From Haberlea rhodopensis (taxonomy: Eukaryota > Streptophyta > Magnoliopsida > Lamiales > Gesneriaceae), in the NCBI GenBank assembly GCA_907163345.1, contig CAJQUN010001350.1, positions 1-64,000 on the forward strand: a stretch of DNA of 64,000 bases. Direction: 5' to 3'. Positions 10,481 to 21,406 of the stretch are shown in pieces (the first letter of the stretch is position 1; the number at the start of each line of letters is the position of its first letter). Both the position numbers and the translations under genes were made by a program. The notes below the pieces were generated by a model. That model was not told where the DNA came from, did not search any database, and saw only the letters and a list, made by a program, of their open reading frames with translations.

Positions 10481-12398
10481 CTGCAAAATACACTATCAGA
10501 TTAAAGAAATAAACTTAGGATCAAATCGGTTCAAAATCAGAATTTAAGAACTTGGTTACTGTCTTCCCCATTGTGAAACACCCTTTGACTCATGATTCTC
10601 CAAACAGATAATTAACAAGAAAAATAGAAAACCTAAAGACCTCTGTTTCATCCGCAATCAGTCAAATATTCCCACAACCAAAGTGCCAAACACCAATTTC
10701 ATTGTTTTGTTTCCAACATATGCTTTGTTGGGTGGGTACCTTTTTATTTATTTTCTTTTTCCACTGTTATGGGGTTTCAAGAGGATGCAAAATTAGAACA
10801 AGAGTGGTAGTTGAGCCTCAAATTCATCAAATTACGGTGACGTAGAAAGAGACAGATGAGAAGCCTCGGTCGCCCTTGAGGAGGATATGAACGGATTATT
10901 GTGGGGAGGAAAATGCTGTGTTTGGTAAAATAATGGTCTGTGAGGGTTTTAAGCTTTTCTCGGAAATTGGATTTCTAAAGAATTTTTTTGGAATTTAAAA
11001 AAAATAAAACCCATCTCTTCGATCAGTTGTGCTTATCCGGATGTGCTTTGTTATATCGCTGCGCCTGGGAGTGCCACAAGGCACAGAGGCTGCGGCTGGT
11101 ACTTCGGCGCACCAGGCGTGCTCCTACAATAACTATGACTCAAGGGAAAGAAAGAAAAGGGATGCAATCTTCACAAGTACTTTAAAGGGAATGCTTCAGT
11201 TAATCGGTTACATTTACCGTACCAAGTTAGTTTCCTGCATTCCCATCATAGCTACCTGCTTTCTCCCCCTCCTTTCTATTATCTACAGTAAATATCAAGC
11301 TGAAGCGAAATTTAATAAAAAAATCGTAACTAAACACTTCTTTGCTTTTCTAGACTAAGAGGATCCATTTTCTAACAAATCAGATAATGTACAATCCAAC
11401 TTTTTTCTCTCTTTTCATTTATTTTACGCCGGTCTTGTTGTCACACCAAAATCGTGAATCTAATTAAACCGAAGAAAGTTATAGCACGATAAGAAGAGTG
11501 AAACTCAATACATTCTTATTTGTTAAAAATGAATTCCTGAATGCAGCAAGACGAGAAAAACAATAAACAGAAGACCACAAACAGTGAGAAACTAACAAAC
11601 CAAGTCAAAAATCATAAATATGCTACTCTGTAACCTAATAAACTTAAATCACAGGAAGCTAATTTTTGTGGGAACAAACAATAACAAGTCTATGTAGGTG
11701 CGGATATGGGGCTCTATGCACATTTATACCAAGAGTAAAGAGAATCACATGTGATTATCATAATAAAGAAGGAAAATTAGTTGCAATAATCAAAGATCAT
11801 TGCCTCAACTTGCTACAGCGTGATAAATGGCAGTCAAGATTTCACCATTATATCACATCCCACCTATATGGCTATATTAACTCTCCACAATCCATCTTAC
11901 TATAGAAAAATGAGCAACACCGCGAACATAATTGAACCCCATCATCTGAAAATATTCAATAATTGCAATCCAATGTGTTCAATATAATTCTTTTCAGTAG
12001 TAACACGAAAAAAAACAATTAAAATAGTTAATTGAGTTACACATAACCCAATTCCACATCCCGCAAACAGTGACTTCACTATTCAGCTTGTTAAAACTCA
12101 TCAACACTAGGCATTTAGTTTCTATTACGAAAAAGGTCTTCAGACTGAATCTTTCCAACGGACTTGCCAAGATTATATCTCGTAAATTGTCTTGCCAAAA
12201 ATTAGCATAAGACCTTGCGTTAAAGCAACTTATATAAACATTTTACTTTCAATAGCATCATTTTTTCCTGAAACAGAGTTTGCCATCCTCGGCGAACAAT
12301 TTAAATCATAACTTAAATTTTAACCTAGATTATACCTCAATCCCATGAAACTATTTATATTCTCAGGATATTAAATCGAAAGAAAAGACATTGCTTAC
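10481..12398. other. Probable 5'UTR intron of TFB5, no other gene seen
   Basis: AT-rich DNA. A GC-rich patch at about 11030-11130 carries short inverted GGCGCACCAGGCG / GCGCCTGG motifs. Open frames at 10988-11358 and 11666-11905 have no recognisable domains. Confidence 0.4.
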
Positions 12399-12480
12399 CT
12401 TAGGAAGTGGAAATCAGCTGAAATTTCTAGAGAATTTTGATCAAGTTCTCACTTTGCAGAAGAAAACAACATTGGGTAAT
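12399..12480 (-). other. Probable 5'UTR exon of TFB5
   Basis: On the minus strand an exon-like stretch ends ...CTTCCTAAG|GTAAGC (donor at 12398/12397), a near-consensus donor. The acceptor CAG|TTCAAGG at 10480 would join it to the coding exon, leaving a leader intron of about 1.9 kb. The transcription start is not defined, and the joining is an inference. Confidence 0.45.
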
Positions 12481-13290
12481 TGGGGCTGGCTAATCAAACG
12501 AAAGGTGTAAAGAGAGGGGAACGGAATTATTTATAATTAATAATTATAGATTAATTAATATAATATTTATTAATTTTATCAAAATATAATTTTTTTTTTT
12601 AAATATCAGAACATACATTCTATAGTCAAATAACAGATAATATTTTGTTGAGTTACATTATATCAGAAATTCAAGTCAGAAATGAGATTCAATATAACAT
12701 TAATTTCAACAAACAATGGATAATTGAGTCGTTTTTATAAAATTTTCATAAATTAATCATAAATATATTATGTGTTATCGAGTTATTATATATTATAGGT
12801 TGTATATATTATTTCGTATATGTATTATCTTATAAATTTAACGAATTGTTAACTTATCACATTGTCTTCAAATGGGAATTGATCAAAAATATTATTTAAA
12901 TTAGATTATTAATTAATTGAATGTTAAATTATTGAGGTTCTACTTTAAATTTCATTTTTTTCCACAATTTTTATGGGAATCTTGATGAAAAGTTCCTGAT
13001 TACACTATATATTGGCAATCCAATGCATGTAAATGGCCGGATAGAATTTTCAATCTAATTAATTATTTTTCTAAAAAAATAACATTAAATATGATTAAAA
13101 ATAAAATTTATTTACCTTATATTTTTATAATTTTAAAAATATAGATAAATATTTTAATAATTTTTGGAATATGAAAATTGATAATATGAAATATGGTAGT
13201 TTTAGGTGAATTATAAATTCATTAAATGAATTTTTATTTTTTATTAAAAAAATAAAAAAGATTTTTTGTTTGTTTACCATGGGCTTGTAA
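12481..13290. other. AT-rich spacer, nothing recognised
   Basis: Very AT-rich sequence from 12530 to 13270 with long A/T runs. No open frame with protein-like content. Confidence 0.5.
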
Positions 13291-13901
13291 CTATGATGCA
13301 CAGACACTCTAAGAATTCACTCGGTGCAGTGTCGGACACTTATAGGGCACCGATACTCCTCGAACACGTCCCTGGCGTGTCCTTAATTTTTTTAAAAAAA
13401 TAAAATCGGGTACCCGTGTCAGACACTCCCCTCAAAGTCAGACACCCGTGTCGGACATGGCCAATAGGCGTGTACGACACCGTGATCGGTCGTGCCCGAC
13501 GCAAAAATTACACTTTTGGGGGTTAATTATACAATTTAAAACGTTGTTGGTTAGAACACAATTTGGACGTGTTAGTTAAACTTTATGATAATTGAAGTAA
13601 TATATATCTGGTGTTAGTATGTGTGATACTATGATGATTCCAATGTCATTAATTTAGTTATATGAGTTTTGAATTTGGTACTAATATTTTTGGTGTTATC
13701 TTTTATTTGGACGTGTTTGTTAAATTTTATGTTAAGTAATATGTATTTGGTGTTATATGAGTGATACTATGATGATTCCAATGACATACTTTTATTTATA
13801 TATTTCTTGAATTTGGTAAGAATATTTTTGCTGCTTTTACATGATTTTAGAATTTAAAAAAATGTGAATTCTAGTATTTTGTAATGAAGTATAAATATAA
13901 T
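13291..13901 (+). mobile_element. Left part of a split TIR element
   Basis: CTATGATGCACAGACACT (13291-13308) is matched in reverse complement at 32469-32486 with one mismatch. If the Tat element between 13902 and 32364 is removed, the two arms enclose about 0.73 kb. The left arm has a series of GTGTCGGACAC-type palindromic motifs (13330-13500), then a duplicated 145-bp block. This looks like a MITE or other non-autonomous DNA transposon. No target duplication could be fixed. Confidence 0.55.
13558..13845 (+). repeat. Tandem duplication of about 145 bp
   Basis: TTTGGACGTGTTAGTTAAA.. at about 13561-13705 recurs as TTTGGACGTGTTTGTTAAAT.. at about 13708-13840. Both copies contain GTGATACTATGATGATTCCA. 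Confidence 0.75.
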
Positions 13902-14523
13902 TGATGTCATATGATATATTGACCTCCACGGGTAAAATCCCTCAAGGGCCGAACAAGCCATATACCGAACAGAGGGCACCGAACGGAAAGCACCGAGCAG
14001 GGTTTTTACCGAACAGCTGCTAACCCTCCTCGGTTTTCTGGTCAAAGATTAGCGGAAGACCCGGGAGTAACTAACAAATTAACCGGCGTGAATGAACGTG
14101 CAATAATGGGGCGCGGATTTCTCGGACGCGTTGGGCTCCAGTTAAGCCACGATCAGAGGACATCGTGTTCCAGATCTCTCGCGAGCCAATCACTGGGAAC
14201 AGTCCTATAAATACCCGCGGATGTCATAATAGTAAGGGTTGGATTTTTCTGGGCAAAAAGACTCCGAAGAGAGCAAATTGATGTCTGTTCGGTCTTTTCT
14301 GTTATTTCTATAAGAAATTTGTGTAAGTCATTGAGAAATTATTATTTGTGTCCAGAGAGTCTTGTAAATCATCAATATTTTATAGTGAAGTTTTATACTG
14401 GACTATGTCCCGTGGTTTTTCTCTCAATTTGAGGGTTTTCCACGTAAAAATCTTGGTGTGTTTATCGTTATTTTCCTTTAACACCTTATTCTACCTTAAA
14501 TTCGAAAATCACGGATCACATCA
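13902..14523 (+). repeat. Tat element 5' LTR
   Basis: 622 bp, TG...CA. A TATA box (TATAAATACCC) lies at 14206-14213. Conserved blocks carry the GAACAG / GAACGG motifs repeated in the 3' LTR. Confidence 0.92.
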
Positions 14524-14540
14524 TTGGCGCCGTCTGTGGG
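14524..14540 (+). other. Primer-binding site of the Tat element
   Basis: TTGGCGCCGTCTGTGGG immediately follows the 5' LTR. TGGCGCCG-type sites are usual for Tat/Athila elements. I have not verified the primer tRNA. Confidence 0.7.
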
Positions 14541-14598
14541 AATCATAAAGAGTAAAGTTGTTGAAGCAGGGATTTTTTCATTAAGAATCCAAGGCGAA

Positions 14599-15780
14599 AT
14601 GGTTAGAAGCAAAGGGAGAGGGCCAATGTCGGGGAGGGATAAACCAATGACCCCCCCCCCCCCCCCCCCCCCCCCACGTTCATGCCCAGAACCAGAAGGA
14701 GCAGGGGAGGCTGGATCATCGCAGAATGTTTCACGAGTATTACCTACTGGAGGAATACCCATGGAACATTTGACTGAGATGATTGCCAGAACTGTCGGAG
14801 AAGTTATGAAACAATTCATGACCCCCCCCTGTCAGGAAGAAAATAAAGAAGAGGAGGAAGACTCAACCTCTATAAAGAAGTCGGAGGAGGAGGCTGAAGA
14901 ATCGAAAGATTTTCCTAATCGTTCAAATGATGAAATAGATAGGGCTTTGCACCATCAAATGGAGGATTTAAAGGAGGAGTTACAAAAAATGCGCAATAAA
15001 ATGGAAGGCCGTATTAACTCGGCAAGAAGAAGCACCCCATTCACTCCTCAGGTCATTGATGATCCTTTGCCTCTTAATTTCAGAACTTTAAGTGTGGGGA
15101 ATTATGATGGTAGCACAGACCCAGAAGAATATTTGTCTCGATTTGAGAATGCCTCACTCCTTCATCAGCTGTCAGATGGGGTGAAATGTAGAGTGTTCTT
15201 GACTACTCTAGCCGGCGCTGCTCAATCGTGGTTCAATCAATTACCATCAGGAATAGTGGATTCCTTTCCCAAATTAAGCTCGTTGTTCCTTCATCAATTC
15301 GCGAGCAGTAGAAGTTGCAAGAGAACAGCCTTGAGTTTGTTCGGTCTCAGGCAGATGGATAAGGAGTCCCTGCGGGATTTTCTGAAAAGATTCAATCAAG
15401 CATGCATTGATGTTCCGCATGTGACATCCGAAATACTAGCCAGCGCTTTCACCCAAGGGTTGAGAGAGGGGGATCTGTTCAGATCGTTGGCCAAGAAGCC
15501 ACCGTCGGATTATGATGAATTACTGGGGCGTGCCTCTAAATATATTAATTTGGAGGAAGCGCAAAGGATGAAACAGAAGAAAGAAATAAAAAATGGTGGT
15601 GAAGTCAATAGGAAGGAGAGGCCATTGGAACAGCCTAAGAGGAACTTTGATCAGTACCTACCGATGAGACCTTATCGGGAGGTAGCCATGAATCAAATTA
15701 TGCCAAAGAGGGGTCGGGGGGACCTTATGGAAGAGGAGTATTCCGAGGAGGGAGCGTTCATGAAGGAAGAATGGATGTAA
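14599..15780 (+). CDS. Tat element Gag
   Basis: Capsid precursor that packages element RNA in cytoplasmic virus-like particles (family knowledge). The first ATG after the primer site is at 14599 (MVRSKGRG), giving 393 residues. A run of 24 C (14652-14675) encodes eight prolines. An acidic, coiled-coil-like stretch (about residues 80-145) follows. The retrotrans_gag core begins YDGSTDPEEYLSRF and runs to LGRASKYINLEEAQR (about residues 170-320). The tail is basic, and no zinc knuckle is seen. The stop at 15780 overlaps the protease frame by 10 bp, so Pol may be made by frameshifting. The frame is intact here, but the homopolymer makes it length-sensitive. Confidence 0.85.
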   Translation: MVRSKGRGPMSGRDKPMTPPPPPPPPRSCPEPEGAGEAGSSQNVSRVLPTGGIPMEHLTEMIARTVGEVMKQFMTPPCQEENKEEEEDSTSIKKSEEEAEESKDFPNRSNDEIDRALHHQMEDLKEELQKMRNKMEGRINSARRSTPFTPQVIDDPLPLNFRTLSVGNYDGSTDPEEYLSRFENASLLHQLSDGVKCRVFLTTLAGAAQSWFNQLPSGIVDSFPKLSSLFLHQFASSRSCKRTALSLFGLRQMDKESLRDFLKRFNQACIDVPHVTSEILASAFTQGLREGDLFRSLAKKPPSDYDELLGRASKYINLEEAQRMKQKKEIKNGGEVNRKERPLEQPKRNFDQYLPMRPYREVAMNQIMPKRGRGDLMEEEYSEEGAFMKEEWM

Positions 15781-16847
15781 GGCGAGGAGCTAACGATGAC
15801 CTGAGGAACAGTGCCCCTTTCCCTCGGAATAATGTTAATCCAGGGAGAGGAGAACTTCAGCCAGTTCCTTGGGCGGTACGGGGGGAAAGAGTGGAGGGAG
15901 GAAATCAAGTTACTAGGGAAAGAACCATGAGCAATGTTCCTAACCGAGGGACTATACATATGATTTCGGGAGGAACATCATGTGGAGATTCTAACCGAGC
16001 AAGAAAAAGTAATGCTCGAAGACTCGAAGTGTTATCCATTAATCCAAGTCATACTCAGGAGAGTCCCTCTATAGCTTTCGGACCTGCAGATTTACAAGGG
16101 ATTTATTTTCCCCACGAGGATGCACTGGTAATTTCAGCCACAGTAGCCAACTACAATGTGCAAAGAATCTTCGTCGATACAGGCAGCTCGGCAGATGTGC
16201 TCTTCCTTAGTACTTTGAAGCAGATGGAATTGGGAAATATAGCTGTACAAAAAGTAAATACTTCTTTGCATGGGTTTACTGGAGAAGCCATAAGTCCTAT
16301 AGGACAAGTGTCTTTACCCGTCACATTAGGAGAGGAGTTCAAGACAAAGACGAAGATGATCACCTTCCTCATAGTGGATGCACCCTCCTCCTATAATATA
16401 ATATTGGGTCGGCCGGCATTAACGGCCTTCGAAGCGGTGGCTTCTAATTACCACCTGAAGATAAAATTCCCGGTAGGAGAGGAAGTGGGACAAGTAAGGG
16501 GAAGTCAGAGTTCATCAAGAAAATGCTATGTGCAAGAGTTGAAGCAAGACAAAGAAAAAAATAGAGAAGATGGGGAGCGAGGAAGTAATAAGAGGAAACA
16601 TGGACAGCCTGAGGAGGAGGAGCAGATAATCCCCGAGGGGGAATTCATGAGTATCGAGTTAGGTCACCCGGCGAAAACTACTCGCATTGGGTCCAAGTTG
16701 GATCCCGAATTGAGGAAAAGGGTGATTGAATGCTTAATAGATAACGTGGATGTGTTCGCTTGGAATACCTCTGAGTTAATTGGGGTAAAACCAGAGATTG
16801 CTGAGCATCATCTAAATGTTGACCCAGGTGCTCGGGCAATTAAATAG
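15771..16847 (+). pseudogene. Tat pol: protease and linker, ends at a nonsense codon
   Basis: Opens in a different frame from Gag. An aspartic protease region carries FVDTGSSADVLF (about residues 130-141; D-T-G catalytic triad), followed by IILGRPALTAF, the usual flap and end motif. Downstream is the N-terminal lead into reverse transcriptase (FAWNTSELIGV, then the HHLNVDPGA region). A TAG at 16845-16847 interrupts the frame. The same frame continues directly into RT motifs, so this is a single point nonsense, probably from CAG. Confidence 0.85.
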
Positions 16848-17135
16848 AAGAGAATGCATTTCGGACCCGAGAAGGATGCCGTCATAGCTAAACAAGTAGA
16901 GGAGTTGTTGAAGGCAGGTCATATACGGGAGATTAGTTTCCCTACATGGCTCTCAAATGTGGTTCTAGTACCTAAAACAGGAGACAAGCGGAGGATGTGT
17001 GTAGATTTTCGGGACGTGAACAAAGCGTGTCCAAAAGATTGTTATCCATTGCCAAGGATTGACCAATTAGTGGATTCTACTGCGGGACATGAGCTGTTAT
17101 GTCTTATGGATGCTTATCAGGGATATCATCAAATC
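16848..17135 (+). pseudogene. Tat pol: reverse transcriptase, N-terminal half
   Basis: Continues the protease frame. Contains KAGHIREISFPTWLSNVVLV, RMCVDFRDVNKACPKDCYPL and LMDAYQGYHQI, the fingers and first palm motifs of Ty3/gypsy RT, including the first catalytic aspartate in LMDAY. It is cut at 17135 by the Sirevirus-like insertion; the target AAATC is duplicated at 23269-23273, where RT resumes. Confidence 0.9.
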
Positions 17136-18999
17136 TGTTGAGCCTTAAACGCATGGTTGCGTTTAATGCGTTAAATTATCCCCGGTTAATCTTTGAGTTT
17201 TGATGATCAACAAAACTTGCATTTGTTATACTAATATGTCTACTTAGTGTACATGGTTATATTGATAAATTGGTTGGGAAGACCAATGGAAGAGAACCCA
17301 AGTTATACAATAACATATGCGAGTTCATAGGACAAGCGGTGATTTTTATCAAGGAATCTATTGAGCTTGGACGAGAAGGAATGACATCTATGAACAACCA
17401 ATTTAAGTGTTCAACATGTGTGGAATGATGTTGGAACAATTTCTTATGATGGGATGAAGACCCACAAACCAATGGTCCGTTGGTGGGCAAATTCGTATAG
17501 AAGCCAATTGGAGCGCAGTGCAATGTTTTGATTATATCTCTTGGCTCGATACTCCGAACAAGGTTAATCCAAAGAGGTTGGAAAGAAAACTCAATATTCT
17601 AGATTTCATATTCGAACATCTCAGTCCAATTCGGATTGCATCATGGAGCAAAATGTCATGGAAGTCATAACAAGTGCAGATTGTAGCAAGGTTTGAGTGA
17701 CTGTAGCGTGTTGGGCATAACTTCTTCATACCTTAATGAAATGCAATGAAATTTTGTACAAACCTAGATAAGAGGAATAGCTACAACTTTCATGTTTACC
17801 ACTTTTCCCATAAATGAGCTTAAGATGGTCTAATAGTGCAAAGTTTGAGAGTGCTGAAATCTGGCAGATCACATCAGGCGATCCGGGCCATCACCTTAGG
17901 CGATCCGAGCCATGTTGCGCACCATCGACTGAAGCGATGGCACGGTGGGCACGCTGGCGATCATATCGCCCCAGGCGATGGTCAACCTCGCCCCAGGCGA
18001 TCCAGAATGCTTCCTAGGCCATTTTTTTGAAGGGCGATCGCCCTAGGCGATGCACGGAACGCCCGAGGCGATCCAGAACTTTACCTACGGCCTTGTTTAT
18101 CATTGATGATCGCCCCAGGTGATGGGGAGATCGCCCGAGGCGATCTGGGCCAGATTTGACCGTTAAAGGGTGGCGATGGAGATCGCCCGAGGCGATGTCC
18201 GAGGCGATCGAGGCGTGATTCAAGCCTTATGTGTAGCAACGGCTAGTAGGAGCCTTGGGGGCCTCCTACACTATAAATATTGATGCTTTGGAGAATTTTG
18301 AAGACAAGAAACAAGCCTACAAACTTCTACAAAGCTTTGATCATTCAAAATTCAAATAGCATTGCAATCTCCATACATTGTTGTTGTATTGGATCTTGTA
18401 ATTCATTCTTTTTGTTAGAGTCTTGTTATCTTCGTGTGAGTACATCGTGAAGGTGTTTGTTGGTTTATTGTAAAGGTCCTCCAACACCAAAGCAAGTTGG
18501 AAAATTGTAAAGTCGCCAACAAGTGAAGTTGGTGCATGTGTTGTGGCTATCCTTGGAGCCCTTAAGGCCAAGAAGACTCGTGAAGAGTGTTGGTAGCTCG
18601 GGAAGAGCTTTGTATACTCGGGAAGAGTATTGTGCTCGGGAAGAGCTTGTGTACTCGGGAAGAGTATTGTGCTCGGGAAGAGCTTGTGTACTCGGGAAGA
18701 GTTGGGTTGTGGCTAACTTGGAGCCCTCAAGGCCAAGATCGTTTATTCTAGTGGAACCTCGGTTGGAGGTTATCTAACCGGGAAGAGGAGACGTAGGCGA
18801 TTCATCGCCGAACTTCTATAACAAATCCTTTTGTTATTTATTGCTTTATTTTTTATTACGCATTTATTTATTTATTCTTTTTATTTATCGATTGACTAAA
18901 GGCTTCCGCAAGCGCAAAACTCTTTTATTTTTCAAACTCATTTTAAAAAGCTAAAGTAGCCAAGGAATCACATTCACCCCCCCCTCTTCGATTCCAACA
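17136..18999 (+). repeat. Sirevirus-like element 5' LTR
   Basis: 1864 bp. A cluster of GATCGCC/GGCGATC motifs (17868-18215) and a TAGGAGCC..GGCCTCCTA inverted repeat (18247-18268) sit just upstream of the TATA box (18272-18279). A CTCGGGAAGAG tandem array (18598-18702) lies downstream. Confidence 0.92.
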
Positions 19000-19001
19000 A
19001 G

Positions 19002-19014
19002 TGGTATCAGAGCC
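19002..19014 (+). other. Primer-binding site, tRNA-iMet
   Basis: TGGTATCAGAGCC lies two bases after the 5' LTR, the standard copia primer site. Confidence 0.9.
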
Positions 19015-19046
19015 ATTTGATTTTTGTTTTAAATCAAAAATTTTAT

Positions 19047-20693
19047 ATGGCTAATCTAGCAAATGAGTTTGCTCAAGGTCAATCGACAAATCGCCCTCCG
19101 CTTTTCACGGGTGATAACTACGGTTATTGGAAGAATAGAATTTCTCTATACATCTAATCCGTAGATTATGATCTATGGAAAATCATAGTGAAAGGTCCAC
19201 ATATTCCTTTAAAGGAAGTTGGGGGAATTAGTGTTCCCAAAGAAATGGACGATTTCAATAGAGCGGATATGATATTAATTTCACAAAATGCTAAAGCGAT
19301 TAATATTTTGCATTGTGCCTTAGATATGAAGGAGTACAACCGGATCTCGATGTGCTCAACGGCTAAGGAGATATGGGACAAATTGCAAATTTGTCATGAA
19401 GGAACCAACCAAGTGAAGGAGACCAAGATTGATCTCCTACAACTCAAATATGAGACATTTGAGATGGAGTCCAGAGAAGAGGTGGATTCCATGTTTAGGA
19501 GGCTCACCCTAATTATCAACGAGCTTGCTCAACTTGGAGAGAAGTATCCTCCAAAGCAAATATGGAGGAGAGCACTAAGAGCCTTACCAAAGGAATGGGA
19601 TGCCAAGAGGACGGCCATCATCGAGTCCAACAAAGGGGAGAACACATCTTATGATCTTGATGAGCTCCATGGCACATTGGTGACTCGTGAGCTTGAAGTT
19701 GCCACAAGAAGAGAAATAAAGGAGGAGGATAGATCCAAAACAAATGGGATCGCTTTGGTTGGAAGGAAAGACCATTCCGATGATGAAGAAGATGATGATG
19801 ATGAAGAGTTGATGTTGTTCACAAAGAAGTTCAAGAAGCTCTTCAACAAACATAGCAAGTCAAAGACCTCAAATGCTACCAAACAAGAATCCAAACATGA
19901 GGTAACTTGTTATAATTGTCAAGAAAAAGGCCATTATGCTAACAAATGTCCTAGGAAGAAGAATGAGGACAAAGGCAAGAAGAAGGCGTTTATAGCCACA
20001 TGGAGTGATAGCGACTCCGATGAAGAAGAAGCCACCAATCTTTGTTTAATATCTCTTGGAGATGAAGGAGATGAAAGCGACGATGAGGTACCTTCATTTG
20101 ATGAACTTTTAGAGTCTTATAATGAACTTATTGATGCTCTTGGCAAAACCAAGATGAGTAACAAATTACTCAAACTTGAGATTGCTAAGAAAGATGAAGA
20201 AAATAATTCATTGAAAAATGAATTAAATTCTTTAAAGATATCATTTTGCAAATTTAGTGAAAGTAGTAAAAAGATGAATGAATTGCTTGGCTTGCAACGT
20301 TGTAGCTTTGACAAAGCTGGGTTAGGCTACTCAAGCAAATCAAAAACCTTTTCTAGCTTGTTGGCCAAACCAAAGCACAATTCTCCTACTTGCACTTATT
20401 GTTGCAAAGATGGTCATATTTAGAATAAATGTAGGTTTGCTAGAATCCAATACCAACCTAATAAGAGGTGGAAATGGATTCCAAAAGTGCCTTTGAAAGT
20501 TAACCCTCAAGGACCCAAAAATCAAATGGGTACCAAAGTTCCTCCTATTGTAAATTTATCTTGTAGGAACAAAAATGGAATTGAGGATGAAGGGCCAAGC
20601 AACTCAAAGGAGGAGTTTGTATTATTCACCACTATAGAAGAGGCTCGAGGCGTTGGACCAATGACAAGAACGAACTCTTGTCATCGAGGGTAA
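19047..20693 (+). pseudogene. Sirevirus-like Gag with two nonsense codons
   Basis: A single frame of 549 codons from ATG 19047 (MANLANEFAQGQ) to the stop at 20691-20693, broken by TAA at 19154-19156 and TAG at 20421-20423. Both look like point changes (CAA>TAA, TGG>TAG). The N-terminal copia Gag core (FTGDNYGYWK; NRADMILISQNAKAINILHC) is followed by LPKEWDAKRTAI. The zinc knuckle is CYNCQEKGHYANKCP (near residue 290), followed by acidic and coiled-coil stretches. A second CTYCCKDGHI..KC knuckle and basic KWIPKVP / GPKNQMGTK repeats close the protein. Long Gag with a second knuckle is typical of Sireviruses. Pol is absent. Confidence 0.88.
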
Positions 20694-21189
20694 AATTTAC
20701 TTTTTACATGTTAAAAGAGCAATTCAAAATTTAATTGGCACAAATTAATTGTGACCAATAAATATGAAGCTCAATATTCATTGGTAGTAAAATGCATAAC
20801 CCCTTAGCATATGCACATATATATTATTTTGATGCATGATTCTTGCTTATCTCTTTTTGGTATATATATCTTGATATGCCTAAAATTCAAATTTGAATAT
20901 GCAATGTGGAAATTTGCAATTATATGTTTTGTTAACTTATCTAATAATGCTTTGATATTTTTAATGTTTATTGGGCATAAGTGCATGAACTCATGGTAGA
21001 ACATATGCACACTTTGCAAAATTTAGAATTCATTGTTGATTGCCTTAAACGCATGTTTTTTTTCATCTCATTGATTAAATCTTATGCTTATTACATGCTT
21101 GATGAGGAACATGTGTAAATTGTTGAAATATGGCTATGTGGCAACATATAATTGAACTATGTTTATTTAAATTTTGTGCTTTTTGATTA

Positions 21190-21406
21190 TCACAAAAAGG
21201 GGGAGAATTTTGTGATAAACTTGAACCTTAATCCATGCATAGTTTAAGGGGGAGAGCTTGAGTATGCATGGTTTGAGGGGGAGAGTTATTTGCTTGATTA
21301 ACTTGTAGTGTATGCAATTGTTAAGGGGGAGTTATTTTTACTCACATTTCATGCATATTACTTATTCAAGTTTATCAAGTTTTGTGATCATCAAAAAGGG
21401 GGAGAT
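21190..21406 (+). other. Multiplied polypurine tracts
   Basis: AAGGGGGAG-type runs occur near 21197, 21246, 21277, 21325 and 21395, the last abutting the 3' LTR (AAAAAGGGGGAGAT). Multiplied polypurine tracts are a known Sirevirus feature. Confidence 0.8.

Noticed and set aside
11029..11358. 109-codon frame over a GC-rich patch
   Set aside because: No recognisable motifs, and it lies within the predicted TFB5 leader intron on the other strand.
14524..14598. Start of Gag at a TTG at 14524
   Set aside because: This would translate the primer-binding site; the ATG at 14599 is the first real start and gives a sensible Gag N-terminus.
18523..18777. 84-codon frame identical at 18523 and 22793
   Set aside because: It lies in both LTRs over the CTCGGGAAGAG tandem repeat and has no domain content.
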